Below, piece by piece: positions 52,490 through 61,482 of a DNA stretch of 64,000 nucleotides. The stretch is from Echinicola arenosa. GTDB lineage: Bacteria > Bacteroidota > Bacteroidia > Cytophagales > Cyclobacteriaceae. The translations under genes were made by a program, and so were the position numbers. The notes beneath the pieces were generated by a model. It did no database searches. It was not told where the DNA came from and was given only the letters and a program-made list of their open reading frames with translations. Position 1 is the stretch's first letter. Each line of letters opens with the position of its first letter. Location: positions 124,001 to 188,000 of the forward strand of contig NZ_JACYTQ010000003.1 in NCBI RefSeq assembly GCF_014841125.1. Direction: 5' to 3'.

Positions 52490-55400
52490 ATGAAAAATAA
52501 TGAACAAATAAGAGTAGCTTCTTATAGACTTATTTCCTTTATTTTTGTCTCAATTTTCCATTTATTGTGTTTTGGTTCAGCAAAATCTCAAGGGATTGTG
52601 ATTAATGAAATCATGTCATCTAACGGGGAAACCATCTCTGACAAGGATGGAGATTTTAGTGATTGGATTGAATTATATAATCCATCAGACAATGCTATAA
52701 ATCTAGGTGGTTTCGGATTATCTGATGAAAAAGAGGATCCACACAAGTGGGTTTTTCCAGATATTGAAATCAAACCCAAAGGTTTTCTTTTTGTTTGGGC
52801 ATCAGGAAAAGAGAATGATAAAGTAGAAGAACTTCACATTGGTTTTAGTATTTCTTCATCTGGAGAAACATTGATATTGTCTGATAATGAGAAAAATATT
52901 TTAGATGAATTTCCTTCGGTTGAACTTCTGACAGATTATTCTTTTGGAAGGGTTTCTGATGGAGGTAACAATCTTACACTTTTTTCAAAGCCTACACCTG
53001 GAATAAGTAATTCTCTGGGAACAACAATTTCGGGCTTTACTTCTGAAATAGTACCTTCTGTTTTACCAGGGTTTTATGCTAATGACATTGTTGTAGATTT
53101 TGCAACAGATGATATAGGGGCTCAGGTATTTTATACAATGGATGGTTCAGTTCCTACCCTTAATAGTCAAAAATTAGACGGAAGTATTACCATTACTAAT
53201 AGGACTTCTGAGGAAAACTACTATTCCATGATTCCCACAACAAATCATGGTGGGGCTCGAGGATATCAAACTCCCGTTGGGAAAGTTGCTAAAGCTACAA
53301 TTATTCGAACATTGGCTGTAAAAGATGGGTTTGAGCCTATTGAACAATCGTTTACTTATTTTGTCTTTCCAAATGGAGCAGATAGATATTCTCTACCTGT
53401 GATTTCTATAATAACAGAAGAGCAGAATTTATTTAGTGATGATAGAGGGATTTTTGTTCCAGGAAATACTTATGATGGTTCACAGGCTAAACCACAATAT
53501 ACAGGTAATTATTTCCAGAGAGGAGATGAGTGGGAGAGACCTGCAAGTCTAAGTCTTTTTGATAAAGATGGAGATTTTGCCTTTTCCGAAAATGTAGGTT
53601 TAAGAATACATGGAGGAATTACCAGACATTTTCCTCAGAAAGCACTAAGGGTCTATCTAAGGTCAGAGTATGGAGATAATACTTTGGATTATCAGTTATT
53701 TGAAGAAAGAATATACAAAGACGCGAAGAGATTCTTACTGAGAGCTTCCGGAAATGATTTTGGTGAAACCTATTTCAGGGATGCATTTGCGCATCGATTG
53801 GTTAGTCAAATGGATATAGATTATCAAGCATATGAACCCTCAATTGTTTTTATCAATGGTGAGTATTGGGGTATTCACAACATTAGAGAAAGGCAGGATA
53901 AATATTATCTTAAAAACCTTTATGGAGTTGATCCCGAAAATGTTGATATTCTTACTGGGCAGAATAGTGTAAAGGAAGGTGATAATGAACAGTATAAATT
54001 TGTACTTGATCTCGTTGGAAAACTGAATAAGGAAGATGATAATAGTATAACTGAGATCGAAAAGTATATAGATTTGAATAATCATATTGATTATATGATT
54101 GCTCAAATTTATGTGGCCAATACTGATTGGCCACATAACAATATTGATTTTTGGAGAGAAAGAACAACATTTTCCCCTGAATCTTCAAAAGGTAGAGATG
54201 GTAGGTTTAGGTGGATGCTTTATGACACAGATCATGGACTTTCCCATGTAAATCATGCAGACCATAATACTCTGAATTGGGTTACTCAGGAATTTGGTAA
54301 AGAAGGATGGATTTGGCCAAACTTTTTATTTAGGCAGCTGTTAGGTCATAAAGCTTACAAAGAAAGATTCATTAATAGGTTTCTTGATCATTTAAACACC
54401 ACTTTTCTTCCGGAAAGAGCAAACTCTTTGTTAGAAGAAATGAAAAAAAATATTGAGCCAGAAATTGAGGAGCATTTGAAGAGGTGGATCGAACCAGGTT
54501 CAAAGGCAAAGTGGGAGGAGAAGGTAAATGATGTACAAGACTTTGTAAGTAACAGGGCTGAAAATGTTCAATCTCATATGGCGTCCTATTTTAATGTAGA
54601 TAATGCATATAAAGTAACTTTAAATACTGCTGCTCCAAATACAGGTAATATTAAACTAAATTCAGTTGAAATTAAATATGGAACTCCTGGAGTTGGCTTG
54701 ATACCGTTTCCTTGGCAAGGGACATATTTTGAGAATACTCCTATCCACCTTTCCCCATTACCAAATGAAGGGTATTTGTTTGATCATTGGCTTATCAATG
54801 GACAAAAGGTTAGCCAAGAAGAAATAGTGATTGATTTGGTAAAAAACACGGAAATTACAGCTGTTTTTTCTGTTGATCCTGTAATTAAGAGAAAAACCAT
54901 TCATTATTGGTTTTTTGGTACAGATATTGAAAACGATGTTGCATTGACAGGGATTTCAACAATCTATAGCAAAAATAGTTCTGATAATCAGCTTTCTTAT
55001 TTATCAGCAATAGCACCTTACCCAGGTGTGGATAGTAGAGGTATTATGGATAGGGTCAATGACCCGACTCCAATTAACTTTCTGGAAGAGGTATTAAAAG
55101 AAAGTGGGATTGAATACAGTGATATGAGAGGTTTGAGGGTAAGAAATCCATTGCAAGTAGAGGATAGAAAAGCTCATATAATTTTAAACGCGCCAATGGA
55201 TTATCATGAAGAACCAATATTGTCTGCAGCTGTATCAAGAACTAATAGCGGCCCTTTTTCGATAGAGATTTCCTATAGGCTATCAATTAATGAGAACTGG
55301 ACTTCTTATGGGTTAGCTGAAAGTCAATTTGATTTAGAGACTGAATACAAATTGATTTCAGTTGATTTCAAAAATATTGAAGGAATTACTGACAACCCTG

Positions 55401-55789
55401 AGTTCCAAATAAGAATAGATTTTCATGGAAATACTACTAGTGAGTCGGGAAATGCAAGGTTTAACAATATTTCCCTAGATGCGTTTCCCTTAGCGGGTGA
55501 TGACTTAATTACGGACCTTCCAGAAATAAAAGAAGATGCATCTTCTTTTATTAAAAAAGTATATCCAAATCCAACAAACGATGTTGTATATCTGGAATTG
55601 GTAGATGGTGCCCACAAAGACATTAACCTTATACAAGTCTTGGATTTTAACGGTGCTGAAATTATTAGATTTGAGGAGATAAAAGAGGAAAAGCTGTTAG
55701 TTAGTTTGGAAAGTTTAAATTCGGGCTTATATGTTATTAAGGTAAATTCGAACCGGAGAGTAGACTCTTTTAAAATATTGAAACGTTAA
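52490..55789 (+). CDS. CotH-kinase-family protein with lamin-tail, chitobiase-like and T9SS sorting domains
   Basis: A 1,099-residue exported protein. In order: signal peptide (AKSQ), a lamin-tail domain at about 34-150 (IVINEIMSSNG, WIELYNPSDNAINLGGFGL), a chitobiase-like beta domain at about 185-293 (GAQVFYTMDGSVPT), the CotH domain at about 300-660 (QKALRVYLRSEYG with the candidate Lys, HNIRERQDKYYLKN and WMLYDTDHG with the acidic pair), an InlB-B-like beta domain (NEGYLFDHWLINGQ) and a C-terminal T9SS type A domain (VYPNPTNDVVYLEL to SFKILKR). CotH proteins have an atypical kinase fold and can phosphorylate secreted proteins. T9SS would place it on the cell surface. Confidence 0.85.
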   Translation: MKNNEQIRVASYRLISFIFVSIFHLLCFGSAKSQGIVINEIMSSNGETISDKDGDFSDWIELYNPSDNAINLGGFGLSDEKEDPHKWVFPDIEIKPKGFLFVWASGKENDKVEELHIGFSISSSGETLILSDNEKNILDEFPSVELLTDYSFGRVSDGGNNLTLFSKPTPGISNSLGTTISGFTSEIVPSVLPGFYANDIVVDFATDDIGAQVFYTMDGSVPTLNSQKLDGSITITNRTSEENYYSMIPTTNHGGARGYQTPVGKVAKATIIRTLAVKDGFEPIEQSFTYFVFPNGADRYSLPVISIITEEQNLFSDDRGIFVPGNTYDGSQAKPQYTGNYFQRGDEWERPASLSLFDKDGDFAFSENVGLRIHGGITRHFPQKALRVYLRSEYGDNTLDYQLFEERIYKDAKRFLLRASGNDFGETYFRDAFAHRLVSQMDIDYQAYEPSIVFINGEYWGIHNIRERQDKYYLKNLYGVDPENVDILTGQNSVKEGDNEQYKFVLDLVGKLNKEDDNSITEIEKYIDLNNHIDYMIAQIYVANTDWPHNNIDFWRERTTFSPESSKGRDGRFRWMLYDTDHGLSHVNHADHNTLNWVTQEFGKEGWIWPNFLFRQLLGHKAYKERFINRFLDHLNTTFLPERANSLLEEMKKNIEPEIEEHLKRWIEPGSKAKWEEKVNDVQDFVSNRAENVQSHMASYFNVDNAYKVTLNTAAPNTGNIKLNSVEIKYGTPGVGLIPFPWQGTYFENTPIHLSPLPNEGYLFDHWLINGQKVSQEEIVIDLVKNTEITAVFSVDPVIKRKTIHYWFFGTDIENDVALTGISTIYSKNSSDNQLSYLSAIAPYPGVDSRGIMDRVNDPTPINFLEEVLKESGIEYSDMRGLRVRNPLQVEDRKAHIILNAPMDYHEEPILSAAVSRTNSGPFSIEISYRLSINENWTSYGLAESQFDLETEYKLISVDFKNIEGITDNPEFQIRIDFHGNTTSESGNARFNNISLDAFPLAGDDLITDLPEIKEDASSFIKKVYPNPTNDVVYLELVDGAHKDINLIQVLDFNGAEIIRFEEIKEEKLLVSLESLNSGLYVIKVNSNRRVDSFKILKR

Positions 55790-55816
55790 GTATTGACATA
55801 TTAACCTTATAAAAGA

Positions 55817-56476
55817 TTGGATTTCGAGATTAGTTATAGAAACAGGCTAAATATCTTATTGATATTGCTATGTTGTCTTTTGCAGAATTGTCATCAAGAA
55901 CTTACAGATGAAATAGTTATTTATTCCAACGATTTTTCAGATGAGGATATTGAAGGTATAGAAAACGCCATGTTGAATACCTTTGATGGTAATAAGGTTT
56001 TAGGATTTTATAATAATGGAGAATTGAAGTGGAATTTTCAAGAATTACCAGATCATAAAGCGGTTAGAATAACATTGGATATTTTTTTACACGATTCATG
56101 GGATGGGAATTTATCATTACCTAGTGGACCAGATATTTGGTATCTAAATGTGGATAATGAGGCTATTATCAATACTACATTTTCGACCTCCCCCTGTAAT
56201 CCAAGGTATTGCCTTTTTCAGTCCTATCCAGAAAATTACCCAAGTAATCTCAACCCAAAAACGGGATCACTAAGCTCTGATTTTCTTGGAAGATGCCATA
56301 TGCAGGATGAGTTAGGATATACTTCAAGATATGTGATTACTAAAGTAGTTCCACATAAAAGTGATTATATTGAAATTACTATGGGAGATATTTTGGTGCA
56401 GGAAAATTCCGATAATCCTTTGTGTGATGAGAGCTGGTCACTGAATGGAATCACAATTTCTGTCTTACATGAATAA
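55817..56476 (+). CDS. Lipoprotein with a DSWDGN-type beta domain, unknown function
   Basis: A 219-residue lipoprotein (lipobox LLQNC, Cys25) read from TTG at 55817, since no ATG occurs in frame before residue 53; the start is therefore uncertain. The core reads KVLGFYNNGELKWNF, then ITLDIFLHDSWDGN and PDIWYLNVDN, a beta-sandwich-like pattern I have seen in secreted proteins and adhesins but cannot name. Two cysteine pairs are possible. It sits 27 bases after the CotH gene and overlaps only the extended frame of the next gene. A glycan or polymer-binding role is inference. Confidence 0.55.
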   Translation: MDFEISYRNRLNILLILLCCLLQNCHQELTDEIVIYSNDFSDEDIEGIENAMLNTFDGNKVLGFYNNGELKWNFQELPDHKAVRITLDIFLHDSWDGNLSLPSGPDIWYLNVDNEAIINTTFSTSPCNPRYCLFQSYPENYPSNLNPKTGSLSSDFLGRCHMQDELGYTSRYVITKVVPHKSDYIEITMGDILVQENSDNPLCDESWSLNGITISVLHE

Positions 56477-56525
56477 GAGTAAAATTAGCACATTGGACTT
56501 TTCCATAAGTCAAATGATTTTAAAT

Positions 56526-58154
56526 ATGAAAAAATATTTCTTTACAATAATTTGCTTAGTTATTGTTCAAAATACAATTGCCCAAAGCCTTCCAATAGGA
56601 TTTCCAATATTGGATGATTATTTAAGAAGATGTCAATTAATGGGAGAATTGGATTCTGACATTTCTTTTGCTATTAGACCCTTATATCCAAGACTTATCT
56701 CAAAGTATAATGATACATACCAAATTCTAAATTTGTTAGAGGAAGATTCAATTGGAAAAAGTGATTTTCAAAAAAGATTTCTAAAAGGAAAGGGAAGAGT
56801 CCAATTGCTGCCATTTGTGTTTTATTCCGAATGGAATAGCCATAATCCTTACCCACAAGTCAGTCCGTTGATACCCAATCATGGATTCCAGGTTTTTGCT
56901 AGTACAGGAGCTTATTTGGAAGCAGGGCCACTAAGTGTTCAACTTCAGCCGGAAGTACTTTGGGCACAAAATAAAAAGTATGAAATAGGGATAGAAAAAA
57001 GCTATAGTACGGAATACTTAGAAATGTTTGGGGAATCAGCTTATAGTAAATTTTTGCCTGGACAAAGTAGTGTTAGACTCAATTATGGAGCATTTTCTCT
57101 TGGTCTTTCAACCGAAAATATTTGGTGGGGCCCAGGCCAATACAATGCTTTGTTATTTTCAAACAATGCTTTCGGTTTTGAACATTTAACTTTTAATACA
57201 AGGAAGCCAGCCAAAACATTTTTAGGTTCTTTTGAAGGTCAAATCATTGCAGGGTATTTGAAAGGGGCGGAATTTCGGAGTAATGTTTCTTTCTTGTCGG
57301 GTTATAGGAATGAAGATCGATACCTGAATGGAATTTTGATAAGTTATATGCCTAAGTGGATACCTGGTTTATCATTAGGCATTTCACGGGTTTACCAACA
57401 ATATGAATCTTTCAGAGGAGAAACATTTAAAGATTATTTTCCAATTTTTTCTCCTTTCCAAAAGACTAAATCAGGGTTTGGACACGATGCAGACGGAAGA
57501 GATCAACAAGCTACGGTTTTTGCGAGGTGGATGATACCAGAGGGAAATGCTGAAGTTTACTTTGAGTTCGGAAGAAGAGATCACGAAGCTAAATGGAGAG
57601 GTGTGTTGCTTAACCCTGAGCATGCAAGGGCATTTCTCATAGGCTTTGGGAAAATTTTCCCTATTTCCAATGGTGACCATATACAAACACGTTTTGAAAT
57701 GTTTCATCAGCAAGAATCGATCAATATCCTTGCAAGATATGACGGTACAGGAGGGGGGAGTAATTGGGGAGGGCATGTGCCTGTTAGACATGGTTTTACC
57801 AACTACGGTCAGATGATCGGCCCTGGTATAGGACCTTCAAGTAACATTCAAACTATAGAAGGTGCATGGTTCAATGGAATAAAGAGAATAGGCTTGAGAA
57901 TAGATCGTCTCAATAGGCACCAGGATATTTATGTGAAGAAATTTAATGACCTGACTCCAGAACAACGCTGGGTGGATTTGGCATTAGGTCTATTTGGAGA
58001 TTGGAAGTTTGATAGATTATTGGTGAGTAGCCAACTGAATTTTATTAAATCATTTAACTATGAATGGCAACTAGAAAACCCTGATGCAATCAATCCTAAA
58101 GGAAAGGATGTATTTAATTTTCAAGGAAATATTAAATCAATTTACCTTTTCTAG
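56526..58154 (+). CDS. Capsule assembly Wzi-family outer-membrane protein (first copy)
   Basis: About 542 residues from the ATG at 56526 (MKKYFFTIICL), which puts a signal peptide (NTIAQ) at the N-terminus; the longer frame opening at 56445 would bury it. The rest fits the Wzi-like family: a PILDDYLRRCQLMGEL region, then beta-barrel segments such as LSTENIWWGPGQYNALLFSN, GSFEGQIIAGYLKG and SYMPKWIPGLSLGISRVYQQ. Wzi in Escherichia anchors capsular polysaccharide at the surface. Next in the same direction is a paralogue after 72 bases. Confidence 0.85.
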   Translation: MKKYFFTIICLVIVQNTIAQSLPIGFPILDDYLRRCQLMGELDSDISFAIRPLYPRLISKYNDTYQILNLLEEDSIGKSDFQKRFLKGKGRVQLLPFVFYSEWNSHNPYPQVSPLIPNHGFQVFASTGAYLEAGPLSVQLQPEVLWAQNKKYEIGIEKSYSTEYLEMFGESAYSKFLPGQSSVRLNYGAFSLGLSTENIWWGPGQYNALLFSNNAFGFEHLTFNTRKPAKTFLGSFEGQIIAGYLKGAEFRSNVSFLSGYRNEDRYLNGILISYMPKWIPGLSLGISRVYQQYESFRGETFKDYFPIFSPFQKTKSGFGHDADGRDQQATVFARWMIPEGNAEVYFEFGRRDHEAKWRGVLLNPEHARAFLIGFGKIFPISNGDHIQTRFEMFHQQESINILARYDGTGGGSNWGGHVPVRHGFTNYGQMIGPGIGPSSNIQTIEGAWFNGIKRIGLRIDRLNRHQDIYVKKFNDLTPEQRWVDLALGLFGDWKFDRLLVSSQLNFIKSFNYEWQLENPDAINPKGKDVFNFQGNIKSIYLF

Positions 58155-58226
58155 AAAAGAAAATATTTCTGTTTATAAAAGTTTAAAACATCAGATTTAA
58201 AGGGAATATCAATAACATTGCTACTC

Positions 58227-59912
58227 ATGAAAAAAATATTATACTTCTTTGTTTTGAGTTTTTTTTTCGGTCTGAGCGCTTTAGCTCAATCCATTTCACT
58301 ATCTACACCTCTATTGGAGGAATTTTTAAGAAGAAAGCAACTTGTTGGAGAGTTATCGGAGAATTACTCCTTTATGGTTAGGCCCATCAGCCCAAATGTT
58401 GCTTTTGATATTGAAAGAGATAAAGACCTTATTTTGTTAAATAGGTTAGGTATATATGGAAAACAAGATAAACTTGAGAAAGGTATTTTTGTTAAACCAC
58501 TGCCAGTCATTTTAAATACTCAGCATAACTCAGCTTATCCATTTGGCCAGAATAATGGTATGATGATCCCAAATAGGGGGACACAGGTATTGATTAGTGG
58601 TGGAGGATATTTTGAATATGGAAAGTTTAGCCTACAGTTTCAACCAGAGATACTTATTGCTGAGAATCGAGAGTTTAGAGGAATGCCTAATACGGAATCC
58701 TTAAATTGGAAGGATTATTACCAATACTTGAACAGGATTGACAAACCAGAACGATTTGGAGAAGAAACTTATTCTAAAGTTAGTCTTGGAAACAGTAGTT
58801 TTAGGTTCAATTTTGATAACGGTATTTCTTTGGGGATTTCAAATGAATACCTCTGGTGGGGAGGAACTAAAAGGAATGCGTTGATGATGAGTAATAATGC
58901 TCCAGGTTTTTTGCATTTTACGGCCAATACTCAAAAGCCTATTGAGACAGGGATAGGAAGTTTTGAAGGTCAATTGTTTGCCGGGAAATTGAAAAATTCA
59001 GGTTTTACCCCACCAAATCCAGAACTTGTTTATGCAAAAGTCCCATTATACGTTCCCAAAAGAGATGAAGATTGGAGGTATTTATCTGGGATTATGCTTT
59101 CTTACCAACCCAAGTGGATACCTGGATTTTTCGTGGGCTATAGTAGTACATCTCAAATGTACCACAATGATATGGGTAATTTTGGTGATTATCTTCCTAT
59201 TTTTAATGGACGTAAGCGATTTAGAGAGATAGATGATCCTGTTGTAGCAAAAAGACAACAGCAAAGTGCAGGTTTTTTTAGATGGTTTTCTTCAAAAGGA
59301 AAGTTCGAATTTTATGGAGAATATGGAAGTAATGGAAATAATAAACCTTTAAGGGAATTTTTTGTCAACCCGGATTTGTACCGAGCATTTACGTTAGGTT
59401 TTTTGAAGTATATACCACTAAAGTTTGAGGATCAATTTATTCAAGTTCATCTTGAAATGACCCAAACAGGACAGACTACTAGGAAAGCTATCAAGGAAAG
59501 TATGACCTGGTATACCCACCCTTATGTAAGACATGGTTACACGAATCAAGGTCAGGTTTTGGGATATGGAAATGGGCCGGGGAGTAACTCACTTTTCATT
59601 GAAGTTAGTTGGATAAATAAACTAAACCGGATGGGTTTTCAGTTTGAAAGAATTGCTAACAATAATGACTCTTTTTATCTTCACTTTGAAAGTATTAATG
59701 GGTGGGACAGATATTGGGTCGATATTGTTCCTTCTTTTGTTTTTGATAGACAGTTTGGAAAGCTGCTAGTAGCTACACGCTTTCAATATGTCAAAACATT
59801 AAATTACTATTGGGTGTTGGAAAGGGACCCTGATGCAGAACTGTATAGGTTGCAACCTGGGGATGATAGAAAAAACTTCGTTGGTCATATAAAGTTGGCT
59901 TATTTATTTTAA
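58227..59912 (+). CDS. Capsule assembly Wzi-family outer-membrane protein (second copy)
   Basis: About 561 residues from the ATG at 58227 (a TTG-started extension lies at 58218). Signal peptide ends near ALAQ. It shares the order and many motifs of the first copy: LLEEFLRRKQLVGELSE, SNEYLWWGGTKRNALMMSNN, GSFEGQLFAGKLK and SYQPKWIPGFFVGYSSTSQM, and an aromatic last residue typical of outer-membrane barrels. The two are diverged paralogues rather than recent copies. It is the last gene of the block. Surface anchoring or translocation of the polymer made by the upstream genes is inferred. Confidence 0.85.
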   Translation: MKKILYFFVLSFFFGLSALAQSISLSTPLLEEFLRRKQLVGELSENYSFMVRPISPNVAFDIERDKDLILLNRLGIYGKQDKLEKGIFVKPLPVILNTQHNSAYPFGQNNGMMIPNRGTQVLISGGGYFEYGKFSLQFQPEILIAENREFRGMPNTESLNWKDYYQYLNRIDKPERFGEETYSKVSLGNSSFRFNFDNGISLGISNEYLWWGGTKRNALMMSNNAPGFLHFTANTQKPIETGIGSFEGQLFAGKLKNSGFTPPNPELVYAKVPLYVPKRDEDWRYLSGIMLSYQPKWIPGFFVGYSSTSQMYHNDMGNFGDYLPIFNGRKRFREIDDPVVAKRQQQSAGFFRWFSSKGKFEFYGEYGSNGNNKPLREFFVNPDLYRAFTLGFLKYIPLKFEDQFIQVHLEMTQTGQTTRKAIKESMTWYTHPYVRHGYTNQGQVLGYGNGPGSNSLFIEVSWINKLNRMGFQFERIANNNDSFYLHFESINGWDRYWVDIVPSFVFDRQFGKLLVATRFQYVKTLNYYWVLERDPDAELYRLQPGDDRKNFVGHIKLAYLF

Positions 59913-60114
59913 AGAATCTATTTTATTAGGTTGAAAACATACAGCTTGTCCAAGAGAAGATCATTTTATAAAAATGTCAAAATAAATTATTGTTTTTGTT
60001 TTACTTTATTTTTTTCACTGAAATTTAGTTGATCAATGATTAAGGTTTGGAGGAAATCATATGTCTATCGATTAAGCCAAAGACATTATTTTGATCATTA
60101 GAGGCTATGCCTAG

Positions 60115-60146
60115 AAGTGGTCTATTTAGGTTTGTAAAGACCACTT
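60115..60146. other. Hairpin at the convergent wzi-like/thioesterase junction
   Basis: AAGTGGTCT (60115-60123) pairs with AGACCACTT (60138-60146), 14-base loop, directly beside the thioesterase stop at 60147. No clear T-run follows on either strand, so it is a weak terminator candidate for one or both of the convergent genes. Confidence 0.45.
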
Positions 60147-60539
60147 TTAGTTACCTTTTAATCTATCCTTTACATATTCGACCTTGTGTTTTTGGTGAGC
60201 TTTAGGTAAACCATCCTCTCCTAAGTTTACCATAATGATTTCATCAATGGTAATGATAGTTTCTCTAGTCATCTTATTTCTCACCTCACACTTTAAGGTG
60301 ATAGAAGTCCTGCCAAATTTTATAGGTTCTATCCCAATTTCAATAATGTCATTAACTCGAGCCGAAGCCATGAAATTGATGGCGGACATGTACTTGGTTA
60401 CTACGTGCTTGTTTTCCAATTGAATAATTGCGTAGAGTGCGGCCTCTTCGTCTATCCAAGCTAACAAGCGTCCTCCAAACAAAGAATTATTGGCATTAAG
60501 GTCTTCTGGTTTGATCCATTTTCTAGTGTGAAATCTCAT
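60147..60539 (-). CDS. Acyl-CoA thioesterase, hotdog fold (YciA-like)
   Basis: A 130-residue single hotdog domain. The N-terminal MRFHTRKWIKPEDLNANNSL and FGGRLLAWIDEEAALYA match acyl-CoA hydrolases of the YciA/BACH type, in which the Asn and the following Asp/Glu helix form the active site; INFMASARVNDIIEI is the conserved central strand. It cleaves acyl-CoA to fatty acid and CoA in the cytoplasm. It is a short monocistronic gene facing the CotH block. Confidence 0.85.
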   Translation of the reverse strand: MRFHTRKWIKPEDLNANNSLFGGRLLAWIDEEAALYAIIQLENKHVVTKYMSAINFMASARVNDIIEIGIEPIKFGRTSITLKCEVRNKMTRETIITIDEIIMVNLGEDGLPKAHQKHKVEYVKDRLKGN

Positions 60540-60867
60540 AAATTTGTTTTAGACTTAAACATCATTTTATCACAAATAATTTCGTCAATGGAATATACTT
60601 ATTAAGAAGGTTTGAAGCGAATCTGGATAACCACTACTTTTTGGTTAGAATTATTGATCATTCAAATGATAGAATTCTCGGACAATATCCTATAACTTCT
60701 ATCAAGGTAGGTTCTATACTAGTCTTTTCGGGAGGGATCAGTTTGAAGATATTTGTTTTTATACCTCAGTTGCCAAGTCATCTTGAATTTGAATAGTAGG
60801 CAATCAATCTTAATGATGATTATTTTTGTGTTGGTCGGGTTGTTATAAATTGAAAATTTTAAGCGAA

Positions 60868-60902
60868 TAATGTTTCTTTCAATTTTATTGAAAGAAACAT
60901 TA
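60868..60902. repeat. Perfect 16-bp inverted repeat with 3-base loop
   Basis: TAATGTTTCTTTCAAT (60868-60883) and ATTGAAAGAAACATTA (60887-60902) are exact inverted complements separated by TTT. There is no T-run after it, and the nearest genes are the thioesterase start (60539) and the small protein gene at 61113. It could be an operator for a dimer, an RNA structure or an element end. Confidence 0.7.
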
Positions 60903-61020
60903 AACATAAAAAACTTAAGGCTGTTAAGAAATATAGCTTGTTGTTGTAAAATGTATCGATAAAGTAATCCAATGAAGGTTATTTGTATGTGAAATGATAA
61001 TAGGAATTAATTTATTTTCC

Positions 61021-61050
61021 TTTGAATATACTTCTTTAAAGTTTAGTTTG
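61021..61050 (+). promoter_or_regulatory. Candidate Bacteroidota promoter for the 61113-63540 operon
   Basis: TTTG at 61021-61024, an 18-base spacer, then TTAGTTTG at 61043-61050 (one mismatch from TAnnTTTG). The spacing agrees with the -33/-7 arrangement. The implied leader to the first ATG is about 55 bases. Confidence 0.5.
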
Positions 61051-61112
61051 CATTGTAATTAATACGTTTTAAAATCCGAGTTTAAATTCTTTTAATATTA
61101 AAAAGTGCAACT

Positions 61113-61451
61113 ATGAAAAACACAATTCCTAAGCAGACTGCCAAGAAATGGATGCAACGATGGAAAAAAATGGAAAAGGATTATAATAAAAAGACACCGG
61201 TCAATGGATTTTTGGTACCTATGATAGATCTCCAAGAAGTTATGGCAGAGTTGGGAGCCACCAATGTCAGGACTTATCTAGGAATAGACGATAATGATAC
61301 GGAGAAACTTTTGATAGTAGGTGTAGATGCCAATGGAAATGACATGGTAAATGAGGAAGAGGGGCAGTATGTATATGATTTCACCAGTCCGTGTCCACCG
61401 GATTGTGGAGAGATGGACCCTGATGGTTTATTGAGCTTGGACATGAATTAA
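61113..61451 (+). CDS. Small acidic protein with CPPDCG motif, unknown
   Basis: A 112-residue soluble protein with a basic N-terminal helix (MKNTIPKQTAKKWMQRWKKM), a middle domain (ELGATNVRTYLGIDDNDTEK) and an acidic tail containing SPCPPDCGEMDPDG, whose two Cys spaced by three residues could bind metal or form a disulfide. I do not recognise a named family. It heads the operon with a membrane protein and a two-component system, 31 bases before the membrane protein gene. It could be a signal or partner of that system; this is inference. Confidence 0.6.
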   Translation: MKNTIPKQTAKKWMQRWKKMEKDYNKKTPVNGFLVPMIDLQEVMAELGATNVRTYLGIDDNDTEKLLIVGVDANGNDMVNEEEGQYVYDFTSPCPPDCGEMDPDGLLSLDMN

Positions 61452-61482
61452 TAATTATTTGACCTGCTTCAAACTGTGAACT

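Larger units (their letters stand above)
60540..61112. other. 573-base intergenic region with a long perfect hairpin
   Basis: No convincing gene. A 62-residue minus-strand frame at 60719-60907 has an improbable composition and was rejected. The region contains the 16-bp inverted repeat at 60868-60902 and a probable promoter for the downstream gene at 61021-61050. Confidence 0.5.

Noticed and set aside
49971-59912. A complete capsule biosynthesis locus
   Set aside because: No glycosyltransferase, Wzx, Wzy, Wza or Wzc gene is present; only Wzi-like proteins occur, so the polymer is not defined.
60719-60907. Minus-strand 62-codon frame in the intergenic gap
   Set aside because: Its composition (rich in Ile, Lys and Asn) reflects AT-rich non-coding DNA and it runs through the perfect hairpin.
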